Below are positions 23,875 through 32,743 of a stretch of 32,866 bases of DNA, piece by piece. Both the position numbers and the translations under genes were made by a program. The notes beneath the pieces were generated by a model. The model had not been told where the DNA came from. It saw only the letters and a program-made list of their open reading frames with translations, and searched no databases. Origin of the DNA: Thermoclostridium sp. (GTDB taxonomy: Bacteria; Bacillota; Clostridia; DSM-8532); the NCBI GenBank assembly GCA_017995215.1, contig JAGOJH010000028.1, positions 1-32,866 of the forward strand. The letters run 5' to 3'. Each line of letters opens with the position of its first letter. Position 1 is the first letter of the stretch.

Positions 23875-25446
23875 TTGGGAGAAATTTATCGTGACGATAC
23901 AATTTTGATTACTCATGAGAATGACGGCTTTTATATCCAAACCTTTAAAAAAGGAAGGTCTCCCGACAACTTCGCAGAATTGCTGAAGCAGATTCCATCC
24001 CTTGAAATTAAAAGCTTTCAGGCTGTTCGTAAAGCATTGCTTGAAGCTCCATATGGTCCCGAGCTTTTTGGTGTGGAAAAGGAAAAAATCAATGTGAAAA
24101 TCTCTGACGACTATCTTGAGGCCTACATCACGTTGAATATGACTAGTGAAAAGCTTGAGCAAGGATCCCGCAGGCAGTTGATTTCCATGGTATTCGACGC
24201 ATTGACGAAAGCCGGTGTAACCTACGGTATCAATATGGATCCCCTGAAGGGCGATCTGAAGCCAAATGAGCCCATTCTGATCGCTCAGGGGCTTAAACCA
24301 ATTCAAGGCCGCGATTCTTCTGTAAAAATGTACGAAGTAAAAGATCCGAAACCAACCCTGGTTGATCACGGGAAAGTGAATTATTATGACCTGAACCTCA
24401 TTCAAAAGGTTCAAGCTGGAGACTGGCTGGGAGAACGGATCGATCCGGAGCCCGGCATCCCGGGCAAAAGCGTGATGGGAGCCCCGATGCTGCCAACAGA
24501 AGGCATCCTGTTACCCCTGCAGTATGATCATGTTTCGGTTGAAATGGTCAGGGAAGATGGTAAAGACGTTCTCTACGCCCTTAAAACCGGTGCGGTTTAT
24601 TTCAGGGAGGACAGTATTGCAGTTTATGATGTCCTTGAACTAAAAGGAAATGTCGATTTCAACACCGGAAATATTGATTTTAACGGGTATGTATCCATTA
24701 AAGGCAGCGTGGAAGAAAATTTCAGCGTCCGTGCTGGAAAGGATATTGAGATATCTGGCGAGTACGGTATTGGCGGGGTGAATACCATCGAAAGCCTGGA
24801 TGGAAATATTTATATCCGGGGCGGAATTGCCGGAAAAAATCGTGCACACATCCTCTGTAAGAAGAACCTTTATGTTAAGTTCCTTTCAGATGTTGAGGTG
24901 GTTTGTGAAGGAAGTGTATTTGTAGGCTTCTATGTTAGAAATTCCTCCATCCGGGCTCAACAGCTAGTCGTGGATTCCCCCAAAGGACAGCTCGTGGGAG
25001 GCCTTACCGATACCGACATCAAGGTGGAATGCGCAGATATCGGCAACTGGATGGAAACCCGCACACAAATCGTGGTTCGCGGCTTCAACCGCAGCAGCCT
25101 GCATAGCAGAATAGAAGAAATCATGTTCCTCGTTCGTGAAAAAAAAGAGCAGCTTGCAAAAATAAAATTGATCTTGAAAAAACCTGAAAAAAAAGGAATG
25201 GAAAGCTCTCTCCTTCAAAAAACCCGTTATGCGCTGCACCAGATTCAGGAAGAGATTCGAGCTTTGGAGGCCGAACGCTTAAGCCTTACAGGGTTTTTAA
25301 AAACACCGGGTGAAGGTGCTGTCATTGTGAAAAGAAGAATTTTTCCGAAGGTACGGCTGGCTATCCAGAACCAGGTGCTGGAAGTAAGCGAAGAATCAAT
25401 GGGAAGCGTTTATATCGTCCGGGATGATACGATTCAAACCATATAA
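23875..25446 (+). CDS. FapA family protein (DUF342)
   Basis: A 523-aa cytosolic protein of the DUF342 (FapA, flagellar assembly protein A) family; its biochemical role is not established. The N-terminal part has the typical KVQAGDWLGERIDPEPGIPGKSVMG. Glycine-rich parallel-beta repeats follow (FNTGNIDFNGYVSIKGSV, FSVRAGKDIEISGEYGIGG, IESLDGNIYIRGGIAGKN). A coiled-coil-like stretch rich in Glu and Lys (REKKEQLAKIKLIL to ALEAERLSL) follows near residues 420-470. The best start is TTG at 23875 behind AAAGGGGGGTG; a GTG at 23866 would lie inside that site. No flagellar gene lies within 20 kb, so a flagellar role is only the family label. Monocistronic, convergent with the TrmB gene. Confidence 0.85.
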   Translation: MGEIYRDDTILITHENDGFYIQTFKKGRSPDNFAELLKQIPSLEIKSFQAVRKALLEAPYGPELFGVEKEKINVKISDDYLEAYITLNMTSEKLEQGSRRQLISMVFDALTKAGVTYGINMDPLKGDLKPNEPILIAQGLKPIQGRDSSVKMYEVKDPKPTLVDHGKVNYYDLNLIQKVQAGDWLGERIDPEPGIPGKSVMGAPMLPTEGILLPLQYDHVSVEMVREDGKDVLYALKTGAVYFREDSIAVYDVLELKGNVDFNTGNIDFNGYVSIKGSVEENFSVRAGKDIEISGEYGIGGVNTIESLDGNIYIRGGIAGKNRAHILCKKNLYVKFLSDVEVVCEGSVFVGFYVRNSSIRAQQLVVDSPKGQLVGGLTDTDIKVECADIGNWMETRTQIVVRGFNRSSLHSRIEEIMFLVREKKEQLAKIKLILKKPEKKGMESSLLQKTRYALHQIQEEIRALEAERLSLTGFLKTPGEGAVIVKRRIFPKVRLAIQNQVLEVSEESMGSVYIVRDDTIQTI

Positions 25447-25529
25447 TCTGCTTTTAAACGTTGTCTTAATGCATCGCGAAGGGTTGCTTCTGTCCGAAAG
25501 CGCAGCCAGTGATGTGCATTTTGTTCATT

Positions 25530-26213
25530 TCATTGCTCAGCCAGCTTTATTTCGTTCTTCAGTGATTCCTTAATCAATTCCACAAGAGGCTTGTTTTTGG
25601 AAAACAAACAGGTATCTTCGATGCTTCCGGTGATAGCTCCGGTCAGTACGGTTGTGGAATCGGCTATCAGCCTGATCTGCCCGGGGGTTCTATTGATTTT
25701 GTAAAGGATGGCACCGCCAATCTGCATGTTTCCCGATGTGATGGCTACCACCTTCAATCCCCTTTGAATTGCGTTTTCAAGCTCGGGAAGAATGATGGGG
25801 AGATCGGCTTCAGAAACCGAAATATACACCCTTTCCTTTGCGTCCTGGATGATATTCTTTATTTTAAGCACAATATGCCGAAAACCATTGATTGTGATAT
25901 AGGGCTCGGATTGTTTGCGCAGCCCGGGGCATTGACGAAGGATCTCCGCGGTCACTTCCGTCAGCTGTGAAAGCATATTCCGGCAATACTCCTGGGGAGG
26001 AACCGCCGTAAACTTTTGCGCTTTGCCTTCAACAATAAAGGCACCGCCCTTTTCAACGAGAGATGCCAGTGACTGATAGGTGTTTGCCCTTGGGATGCCT
26101 GTAACCTTGGCCGCCTCATACCCTGTCAGTTCACCTTCACGGTTCAGTGCCACATAAAGCTCGGATTCACTCTTTGTCAACCCGGTTCTGATAAGAGCTT
26201 CCAATAAATCCAT
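25530..26213 (-). CDS. TrmB family transcriptional regulator
   Basis: A 227-aa DNA-binding protein. The N-terminal winged helix (LTKSESELYVALNREGELTG, AAKVTGIPRANTYQSLASLVEKG) is typical of TrmB-type sugar regulators, and the second half (ERVYISVSEADLPIILPELENAIQRGLKVVAITSG) is the PLD-like effector domain. Such proteins repress or activate sugar uptake and use genes. AAGGGAAG precedes the ATG, with a promoter at 26326-26355. Its targets are unknown. It lies next to the GHL10-SLH hydrolase gene on the same strand and 3.6 kb from a GH8 gene, so carbohydrate control is plausible. Its 3' end faces FapA 83 nt away without an obvious terminator. Confidence 0.85.
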   Translation of the reverse strand: MDLLEALIRTGLTKSESELYVALNREGELTGYEAAKVTGIPRANTYQSLASLVEKGGAFIVEGKAQKFTAVPPQEYCRNMLSQLTEVTAEILRQCPGLRKQSEPYITINGFRHIVLKIKNIIQDAKERVYISVSEADLPIILPELENAIQRGLKVVAITSGNMQIGGAILYKINRTPGQIRLIADSTTVLTGAITGSIEDTCLFSKNKPLVELIKESLKNEIKLAEQ

Positions 26214-26325
26214 GGGTGCTTCCCTTCCCCGTCATTCTAAACACAAGCCCTGAAGTTACTCAGAAATAGCACGTTCCAGAGCTTCCTGACCAGAAAACCT
26301 GAAAACGTGATTGTGTTTATAGGGT

Positions 26326-26355
26326 ATTGTATCATGAAAGCTGACAGTTGGACAA
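26326..26355 (-). promoter_or_regulatory. TrmB gene promoter
   Basis: Minus-strand TTGTCC (26355-26350), an 18-nt spacer and TACAAT (26331-26326), about 110 nt before the ATG. Confidence 0.55.
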
Positions 26356-26430
26356 CAATCGTAACAGATTCTGCTGTGGAACAGTAAGGAGATAACGGTC
26401 TAAACAATTCCCCCCAGCGGGAGACAATAA

Positions 26431-28608
26431 TCACAGCAGTTTCTCCTGTACAAGCGCTCTGTGCAGGATTACAATGATCTCCGCACGCGTGGCATATTGC
26501 TTGGGTTCGATCCTGCCATTGGTTCCATTGATGATACCGGACTTCACAAGGCACGCCACAGCAGGCTTGGCATAATTGCTGATGTTCTCCGAGTCTTCAT
26601 ACTGGTTCAGGATATCCTCCCCAGCCAGCTCTATGTTTTTTCCTGAAGCCGCAAAGGCTCGCAGCAGCATTACCATAATTTCTTCCCGGGTAATATAATT
26701 CTCGGGGTAAAACAGATTATCCTTCTCCGAAAGGACTCCCAGCTTTTTTGCGATCCCAATATCTTTATAATAGTAAGCATCATCAGGAACATCTTCGAAA
26801 TTCCCATCGGTCTCGGTGCTGAACCCGAACGCTCTGTTCAGCATGAGGACAAAATCACCGCGTTTTGTATTTGCAGCCGGATAAAAGAAACCTTTGCCAT
26901 CACCCTGAATGATGTTCTGCTGATGCATGAGGTCTATAGAAGCCTTCGCCCACACATATTCCGGGCTGATATCATAAAAGAAGGCTGATTCGGTTGCTTC
27001 AACAACAACTCCTTCACTTTCATGGTGCAGCCTGTCCAAGGAAGTGACCACGTAGCTGATCTGCCCTGGTGTTCCGCCTTTGGTATCAATGAATTGATGA
27101 CTATTTCCCGAACCTTTTCGAACTGTCGCAATCAGCTTTCCGGTAATGCTTTCAGGCTGTATGTCCGGTTTCTCTCCGCTGTTGAAACGGTAGATGGCAT
27201 AATACGCGGTATTGCTGTCATCATCGGACCAGGTGACCCGGATACCTTCAGGTACCGACGTGATGGTGCCCGGAACCGGTTTCTGCGGAGCTTCTCCGCC
27301 TTTCCACGGCATGATCGGGATCAGCACCCTGGTAGGCCATATTTTATCCTGAACATTTGAAATGGCCTGCTGCTTTTTATCATCACTCATGTTTTTGGCA
27401 CGGAATAGGATCGTCCCCGAAACCATTTCATGCATCGTATTCATTTTCAACTGGTTTGCAAGCTCCCGAACAGCATTGGCACCTTTAAACCAATTGTCGC
27501 TGTCGTCGTTGATCTTATAAAGCGCCTGACCAATATAAAGATGAACATTCTTCCCCTTCACTGCATTTGCCCACCAGCTTGCAGCCTCGCCATAGGAAGC
27601 CCTTGGGTTGGCAAAGGAATAATAAATCTGCGGGGCTATGTAATCAATCAGCTCTTCCTCCACCCATTTCTTCGTGTCGGCAAAGGAGGATTCGTAATTT
27701 GTGTAGCTGTTTGCCGTTTTTGAGCCATCTGGATGCTCTGGTTGATTGCCCCATACACCGGAAGGGCTGATCCCGAATTTTACCCAGGGCTTCTCACTGC
27801 GAATTTTTTCCGACAAGTCCTTTACAAGCAGCCAGGTATTGTTCCTTCTCCAGTCGCCAATGTTTGAGAACTGTCCTTTATTGTATGTTTCATAGGTTTT
27901 TTTATCATTCAGCTTTGAGCTGGAGCTTTCATAATAGAAATAGTCATCAAAATGAATGCCATCCACATCATAATTGCGAACGACCTCCATCACGCGCTTG
28001 ATAACCCATTCCCTTGCGTTGGGGATTCCCGGATCCACCATATAGCGGTTTGCCGCTGTTCTGATCCATGCAGGATGCTCGCGGTAGACGCTTTTATCAA
28101 CCTTCAGTGTGCTGATGGTGCTTAATCCTGCTGAGACCGATACCCTGTATGGGTTAAACCATGCGTGCAGCTCCAGATTCCGTTGGTGTGCCTGTTCAAT
28201 AGCAAACGCAAGCGGGTCAAACCCTGGATCCTTCCCTAATGTACCCGTCAGATACCTTGACCACGGAACGATATCGGAACGATAAAAGGCATCCGCTTCA
28301 GGGCTGACCTGAAGGAATACCGCATTCAAATTCAATGCAACAGCCCTGTCCAGAAGAGCAACCAATTCCTGCTTGCAGGTAAGAATACGTTCATTTTCAT
28401 TTGTAAGGGCTATGGCTGCAGGGGACGGCCAGTCCAGGTTCTGGACCGTGGTGATCCAAACACCGCGCAGATGCCTGCCGGTATCAGGCATTTCCCTCGG
28501 CAGATGGGAGGAATAAGGATCGTATGGTGTTGAAGCGGCCAAAGCCTGCTGTGTAAAAAGAGAAAGAATAACCGCTGTCAGGATGAACAGGGATATGTAC
28601 TTCTTCAT
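26431..28608 (-). CDS. Surface-attached GHL10 (DUF187) family hydrolase with three SLH domains
   Basis: A 725-aa exported protein. A signal peptide (MKKYISLFILTAVILSLF, cleavage near ALA) is followed by a glycoside-hydrolase-like GHL10/DUF187 TIM barrel, roughly residues 45-400, with RHLRGVWITTVQNLDWPSP, NAVFLQVSPEADAFYRSDI, LELHAWFNPYRVS and DVDGIHFDDYFY. A fibronectin-like module follows (PVPGTITSVPEGIRVTWSDD). The last ~190 residues are three SLH repeats (for example FYPAANTKRGDFVLMLNRAF and YPENYITREEIMVMLLRAF), which bind pyruvylated secondary wall polymer. Known relatives cut peptidoglycan-linked or other glycans; the substrate here is not known. ATG at 28608 follows GGGGGCACAA; the ATG at 28620 lacks a site. 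Promoter at 28680-28708. No strong terminator was seen. Confidence 0.92.
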   Translation of the reverse strand: MKKYISLFILTAVILSLFTQQALAASTPYDPYSSHLPREMPDTGRHLRGVWITTVQNLDWPSPAAIALTNENERILTCKQELVALLDRAVALNLNAVFLQVSPEADAFYRSDIVPWSRYLTGTLGKDPGFDPLAFAIEQAHQRNLELHAWFNPYRVSVSAGLSTISTLKVDKSVYREHPAWIRTAANRYMVDPGIPNAREWVIKRVMEVVRNYDVDGIHFDDYFYYESSSSKLNDKKTYETYNKGQFSNIGDWRRNNTWLLVKDLSEKIRSEKPWVKFGISPSGVWGNQPEHPDGSKTANSYTNYESSFADTKKWVEEELIDYIAPQIYYSFANPRASYGEAASWWANAVKGKNVHLYIGQALYKINDDSDNWFKGANAVRELANQLKMNTMHEMVSGTILFRAKNMSDDKKQQAISNVQDKIWPTRVLIPIMPWKGGEAPQKPVPGTITSVPEGIRVTWSDDDSNTAYYAIYRFNSGEKPDIQPESITGKLIATVRKGSGNSHQFIDTKGGTPGQISYVVTSLDRLHHESEGVVVEATESAFFYDISPEYVWAKASIDLMHQQNIIQGDGKGFFYPAANTKRGDFVLMLNRAFGFSTETDGNFEDVPDDAYYYKDIGIAKKLGVLSEKDNLFYPENYITREEIMVMLLRAFAASGKNIELAGEDILNQYEDSENISNYAKPAVACLVKSGIINGTNGRIEPKQYATRAEIIVILHRALVQEKLL

Positions 28609-28679
28609 TTGTGCCCCCATAGGTGCCGGCTGGCAAGCGTTGAAAGCATACCATAAACCGGCATATTTCGGTTAATTTC

Positions 28680-28708
28680 ATCATACCGGACGGGTATCAC
28701 AAGATCAA
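28680..28708 (-). promoter_or_regulatory. Promoter of the GHL10-SLH gene
   Basis: Minus-strand TTGATC (28708-28703), a 17-nt spacer and TATGAT (28685-28680), about 70 nt before the ATG. Confidence 0.6.
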
Positions 28709-28880
28709 ATTAAAAGTCTGTTACAAAGCGCTGTGTTTGGGGATAAATAAAGTATGCCGGGTTCACAAGCGTATGTTTTTCGATGTTTTCGAGTGGATGC
28801 AGCGTAACCTTTTTGGTTTATGGTATTTCGGGCGGGAATCCAATGAACCCGCGCTCATTATGAAACGGGGGGTTTTTACG

Positions 28881-29255
28881 ATGGTTGTGAAAAACATTTT
28901 ACGGAATGATTATATCAGTGTAAAAGAGACCGACTCCATCGAATATGTATTAGATATGATGAGTAACTTGAAAATTAACAGTCTGCCTGTAGAGAATCAG
29001 AATGGTTTACTAATAGGCATTGTCGTTAAAGCTGATATTTACAGGTTTATGATCCAGCCCGGACATTACAGTACCTGCCCCGTCAGCTGGGTCATGTCCA
29101 GTAAGGTTATTTCTGTTGATCCGGACGAACCGGTGAAGGATGCTGCCCAAAAAATCCTTGAAAACCATATCATAGCCATGCCGGTAGTTCAAAACAAAAA
29201 AGCTGTCGGAATGCTTTATATTGAAGACCTGCTGGATTATTACCACAAGCTTTAG
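28881..29255 (+). CDS. CBS domain pair protein
   Basis: A 124-aa protein consisting of two CBS motifs: VKNILRNDYISVKETDSIEY to LLIGIVVKADIYRFM, and VSWVMSSKVISVDPDEPVKD to AVGMLYIEDLLDYY. Stand-alone CBS pairs bind adenine nucleotides or SAM and act as sensors. The ATG at 28881 follows GGGGGG with an 8-nt gap; the frame is open 48 codons further upstream but with no site and a low-quality sequence. After the TAG stop the same frame has GCA TAA and then 36 more codons of protein-like sequence. A terminator follows at 29421. No clear promoter was found in the 140 nt upstream. Confidence 0.85.
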   Translation: MVVKNILRNDYISVKETDSIEYVLDMMSNLKINSLPVENQNGLLIGIVVKADIYRFMIQPGHYSTCPVSWVMSSKVISVDPDEPVKDAAQKILENHIIAMPVVQNKKAVGMLYIEDLLDYYHKL

Positions 29256-29261
29256 GCATAA

Positions 29262-29372
29262 TTTGGCGAAGGAAAACCTGGTTATGAGCAGGGGGTTTAT
29301 GAAGCAAGATCTGGTTATGATCAACATACCAATCAGCAGAGTATATTGCCAAGCAATACCAGTAATGCGTGA
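29262..29372 (+). pseudogene. Possible decayed C-terminal tail in the CBS frame
   Basis: Thirty-six codons in the same frame as the CBS protein, separated from it only by TAG-GCA-TAA, read FGEGKPGYEQGVYEARSGYD and then QHTNQQSILPSNTSNA before TGA. The composition (Gly, Tyr, Gln, Asn) and the inner repeat GYEQ/GYDQ look like a low-complexity protein tail. It has no start codon or site of its own. It could be a lost extension of the CBS protein, a remnant of another gene, or chance. Confidence 0.3.
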
Positions 29373-29420
29373 GGGTACCCATTGGAACACTCCCCGGTGG
29401 GTGACCCGTAATCATATCAA

Positions 29421-29449
29421 CCTCCGGAACAATGTCCCGGAGGCTTTTT
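29421..29449 (+). terminator. Intrinsic terminator downstream of the CBS gene
   Basis: CCTCCGG (29421-29427) and CCGGAGG (29437-29443) form a 7-bp stem with a 9-nt loop, followed by CTTTTTATT. A second possible hairpin (GGGTACCCA with TGGGTGACCC, 29374-29407) lies just before it. Confidence 0.75.
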
Positions 29450-29450
29450 A

Positions 29451-29645
29451 TTATATTTCAAACGGACCATCACAGCTTTTTCTCCTTAAGTAAATCCATC
29501 TCATGTGTTTCGCAACACATTCAATTTCATTCTCTTCAAGAAACTGGACATAAGCAATGCTGTCGTTATGGCTATGATGATTTTCCAGCAGTTCGATCCG
29601 GTAAATATATTCATTGGGCTGTGACGGAATAAAGACATACCGTTT
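29451..29645 (-). pseudogene. Start-less 64-codon reading frame, probable gene remnant
   Basis: From a TAG at 29648-29646 the minus strand reads KRYVFIPSQPNEYIYRIELL, then ENHHSHNDSIAYVQFLEE, NEIECVAKHMRWIYLRRKS and CDGPFEI to a TAA at 29453-29451. The balanced composition and lack of stops look like real protein. There is no ATG, GTG or TTG before an internal ATG near the end. A ribosome binding site is also missing. It is therefore either a 5'-truncated pseudogene or an initiation at a rare codon. I do not recognise the family. It shares the terminator region with the CBS gene on the other strand. Confidence 0.4.
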
Positions 29646-29787
29646 CTACAAAAAGTGAACAAATCTGTGCAAGAATTGATAGGTGGCAGTTTTTATTCTG
29701 TTGTATAATGGGTATAAGGTTAAAGAGTACTGCATTTATCCAAGCACTTTCGTTATTATAGTGAAATATATAGAGGGGGATTTAAGA

Positions 29788-30930
29788 ATGGATTTAATAA
29801 AGGGAGCCTTTTTTTCAGGTGAGTACCGCAATGTTTTTAAAGAGCTGGGAATTACTGATTCCGAAATTGAGCAAAAACTGCAGGACACCTGGGAGAAAAT
29901 TTTCTATGGCGATGACGACACGCGGTTCTATTACCCTGCAGGCAATGACATGGGGTATCTTGTGGACACCGGTAATCTGGATGTCCGAAGCGAAGGCATG
30001 TCGTATGGCATGATGCTCTGCGTTCAAATGGACAAAAAAGAGGAGTTCGATAGAATCTGGAAATGGTCAAAAAAATATATGCAGCATACCGAGGGCAAAT
30101 ACAAGGGGTATTTCGCCTGGTCGTTGAAAACAGATGGAACGCGGCTAGCTCAGGGTCCCGCTCCCGATGGGGAAGAATTTTTTGCGATGGCGCTGCTGTT
30201 TGCTTCTCATCGCTGGGGTGACGGTCCCGAACCTTTTGACTACAGCCGTCAGGCCAGGACAATTTTACGGGAATGCGTTCACAAGGGTGAGAACGGTATC
30301 GGTGACCCCATGTGGGATCCAGCCAAGAAGCTAATCAAGTTTGTCCCTGAAACCCCGTGGACAGATCCCTCCTACCACCTTCCCCATTTTTATGAACTGT
30401 TCTCCCTATGGGCCGATCCGGAAGATGCTCAGTTCTGGAAAGATGCCGCAGCAGCCAGCCGTGCGTTTCTGCCGACGGCATATCATCCTGTAACCGGGCT
30501 GTCACCTGAATATTCCAGCTATGACGGCGCCCCGTTCAAAGTAAACTGGAATTACGGTCACCACCATTTCTACAGTGATGCCTACAGGGTGGCTGCGAAC
30601 ATAGGGCTGGATGCCGCCTGGTTTGGCAGAGACACCTGGCACAAAGACTTTGCCGATAAGATTCAGGCCTTTTTTGCCGCAATGGGTGAAAGCCCGGATT
30701 ATAGAATGTATGTGATCGATGGTACCCCATTAGAAGAAAAAGCACTGCATCCGGTTGGCCTGATTGCCACCAATGCACAGGCAGCATTGGCTACCGAGGG
30801 TTCCAACGCAGAGAAACTGGTGCGTATGTTCTGGAATACACCTTTAAGAACCGGTGTAAGAAGATACTATGATAACTGCCTCTACTTCTTTAGCCTACTT
30901 GCATTAAGCGGACGTTACAGAATATGGTGA
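29788..30930 (+). CDS. GH8 reducing-end xylose-releasing exo-oligoxylanase (Rex)
   Basis: A 380-aa glycoside hydrolase family 8 enzyme that removes xylose from the reducing end of xylo-oligosaccharides. RSEGMSYGMMLCVQM contains the catalytic acid E69. FYSDAYRVAANIGLD contains the base D264, matching E70 and D263 of Bacillus halodurans Rex. The histidine in LHPVGLIATNA is H321. There is no signal peptide, so it acts in the cytosol on imported oligomers. The start at 29788 follows AGAGGGGGATTTAAGA; the frame extends 35 codons upstream without a site. A TATAAT (29704-29709) with only poor -35 choices lies upstream. The MATE gene starts 4 nt after its stop, so the two are coupled. No xylosidase or sugar ABC transporter is nearby. 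Confidence 0.92.
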   Translation: MDLIKGAFFSGEYRNVFKELGITDSEIEQKLQDTWEKIFYGDDDTRFYYPAGNDMGYLVDTGNLDVRSEGMSYGMMLCVQMDKKEEFDRIWKWSKKYMQHTEGKYKGYFAWSLKTDGTRLAQGPAPDGEEFFAMALLFASHRWGDGPEPFDYSRQARTILRECVHKGENGIGDPMWDPAKKLIKFVPETPWTDPSYHLPHFYELFSLWADPEDAQFWKDAAAASRAFLPTAYHPVTGLSPEYSSYDGAPFKVNWNYGHHHFYSDAYRVAANIGLDAAWFGRDTWHKDFADKIQAFFAAMGESPDYRMYVIDGTPLEEKALHPVGLIATNAQAALATEGSNAEKLVRMFWNTPLRTGVRRYYDNCLYFFSLLALSGRYRIW

Positions 30931-30934
30931 TTCA

Positions 30935-32287
30935 ATGAATTCTACACAAAATAAAAAAGAATTAAAGCTTTTTGCCATAACATGGCCTTTGTTTGTTGAA
31001 ACCCTGCTGCGTATGCTCCTGGGCAACCTTGATACAATCATGCTCAGTAAGTACTCTGAGAATGCAGTTGCTTCGGTAGGTGCTTCAAACCAGCTCAATT
31101 CGATTATTGTCATTCTGTTTTCCATTGTCGCGACCGGGACCACCATTGTGATCTCGCAGTACCTTGGTGCCGGAATGAAGGACAAGGCCGACAGCGCAGC
31201 CATATCAGCCCTGGTTATAAACTTTGTCCTCGGGTTGCTGCTCAGCTTTGTGATGTTTACCTCCGCTCGATTTATCCTGCGCACCATGAACATCCCTGAA
31301 GAGCTGATGGCTGATGCGGTGCTTTACTTGCGAATGATAGGTTCCTGTGCCTTTTTAAACGCTTTGATTGCAACCTGTTCAGCAATTCTTCGCAGCCATG
31401 GCAGCACTCGGCCAGCGATGATCGTGGTTTTAGTCATGAATATCATCAATGCACTGGGAAACTGGTTTTTTCTTTACAGTCCCGTGGGAAACCCGGTCTT
31501 AGGTGTTCGCGGAGTTGCATTGGCTACAATTATCAGCCAGGCTGTTGCTTTAATTGCACTGTTCATCATTATTGCGCGGATGGGCTTGAAGTTTTCACTG
31601 AAGGCGGTTTTCCATCCGGACAGGGAAGTCATTGGCAATGTGCTGAAAATCGGCCTGCCATCGGCGGGTGAAAACATGGTTTACCAGCTTTCTTCCCTGG
31701 TAATCACCTACATTATTACATGGATGGGTACTGAAGCGCTGACAACGAGAGTGATGACCTTTAATCTGATGTTTTTTATCATGATCCCCGGGATGTCATT
31801 GGGGCAAGGCACTCAAATCCTGGTCGGACACAAGGTTGGTGCCGGCAAAAACCAGGAAGCCTACAAGCTATGCCTGCGAAGCCTGCTGTATGGTGTTATT
31901 GGGGCGTTACTGAACTCGATTGTGATTTATATATTCAGACGCCCCCTTTTGGGAATATTCAGTGAAAACCCTAACATTATTGCCATGGGTGGCAGACTCC
32001 TAGCATTGGCAATGATACTTGAGCCAGGGCGGGTGTTTAACCTGGTGCTGATGAGCTCGCTGAAGGCTTCAGGAGATGTTCGCTTTCCAGTATTCATGGG
32101 CAGCATCTCACCATGGATATTCGCTGTTGGTTTGGCCTATTTGCTGGGGATTCATTTTGGTCTGGGGCTTATCGGGGTCTGGATCGGTTACTCGGTGGAT
32201 GAGTGGTTCCGTGGATGGGCAGCATTTTTCCGATGGAAGTCAAGGATCTGGGAGCAAAAAGCACTGCTGCGCAAAACAACAGTCTGA
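30935..32287 (+). CDS. MATE family efflux transporter
   Basis: A 450-aa membrane protein with about 12 hydrophobic segments and MATE features: FAITWPLFVETLLRMLLGNL at the N-terminus, DTIMLSKYSENAVASVGASN, and the second-half repeat VLKIGLPSAGENMVYQLSSL with GMSLGQGTQILVGHKVGAG. Such proteins export organic cations or metabolites using sodium or proton gradients. The start is 4 nt after the GH8 stop with GGTGA close by, so it probably depends on translation of that gene. Its link to oligoxylan use is unexplained. The 3' end lies 9 nt before an M32 carboxypeptidase scrap, suggesting a deletion joint just downstream. No terminator was seen. Confidence 0.92.
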   Translation: MNSTQNKKELKLFAITWPLFVETLLRMLLGNLDTIMLSKYSENAVASVGASNQLNSIIVILFSIVATGTTIVISQYLGAGMKDKADSAAISALVINFVLGLLLSFVMFTSARFILRTMNIPEELMADAVLYLRMIGSCAFLNALIATCSAILRSHGSTRPAMIVVLVMNIINALGNWFFLYSPVGNPVLGVRGVALATIISQAVALIALFIIIARMGLKFSLKAVFHPDREVIGNVLKIGLPSAGENMVYQLSSLVITYIITWMGTEALTTRVMTFNLMFFIMIPGMSLGQGTQILVGHKVGAGKNQEAYKLCLRSLLYGVIGALLNSIVIYIFRRPLLGIFSENPNIIAMGGRLLALAMILEPGRVFNLVLMSSLKASGDVRFPVFMGSISPWIFAVGLAYLLGIHFGLGLIGVWIGYSVDEWFRGWAAFFRWKSRIWEQKALLRKTTV

Positions 32288-32295
32288 TTCAAATC

Positions 32296-32403
32296 CCCAG
32301 TCAGTTTAAGGATGTGGACGCGAACAGCTTTTACAGGTATGTCAACAAATGTGAGCCTTCTCTTATTCGGATTGATGCCGATGAGCTTACATACTGCCTG
32401 CAT
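32296..32403 (+). pseudogene. Fragment of an M32 carboxypeptidase (carboxypeptidase Taq)
   Basis: Thirty-six codons read PSQFKDVDANSFYRYVNKC then EPSLIRIDADELTYCLH. The IRxxAD element and the surrounding VNxxxPSLIRxxADExTYxLH pattern are specific to M32 metallocarboxypeptidases. The zinc site HExxH, and the other ~460 residues of the family, are absent. No start codon or ribosome binding site belongs to it, and the homology ends abruptly at about 32403. It is a leftover of a deletion next to the MATE gene. Confidence 0.75.
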
Positions 32404-32415
32404 ACATATTCGTTT

Positions 32416-32743
32416 TCATCCTCTCGCTTTATCAATATAGCTGTCCAGCAAGCCCCAAATCCACGGTTTCAAATCGGGAAAATGATACCCCATGGAATTT
32501 GCATATGTGTTGTCAAGGCTAAACGACCTTTGGCCATTGAATGAACCGTTTAGTCTATCTTCAGAGAGCTTAGCTGCAATCCCTGTTTTCTGCTGAACAT
32601 AATTGATAACTTCTCTTAATGTTATAACACCGGAATTACTGCCATTGATTGGCCCTGCTAAATACTGCTCTGCTAACCAGGCTATAAATTTCCCTGCTTC
32701 ACAGGAACTGATAAACGCTATTTTCTCGTCAAGATTATCTATA
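32416..32743 (-). pseudogene. 3' part of a nucleotide-sugar epimerase/reductase-like gene, cut by an IS
   Basis: About 105 codons on the minus strand resemble the C-terminal part of an extended SDR (NAD-dependent epimerase/dehydratase). They include AFISSCEAGKFIAWLAEQYL, GPINGSNSGVITLREVINYV, FSLDNTYANSMGYHFPDLKP and the end WGLLDSYIDKARG. The frame has no start and is broken at its 5' side by the terminal sequence of an IS element at 32744. The Rossmann GxxGxxG and YxxxK parts would lie beyond the element, if they survive. Confidence 0.65.

Noticed and set aside
29221-29493. 90-codon plus-strand frame running from the CBS gene through the terminator
   Set aside because: It overlaps the end of the CBS gene in another frame, passes through the terminator hairpin, and has no well-spaced ribosome binding site.
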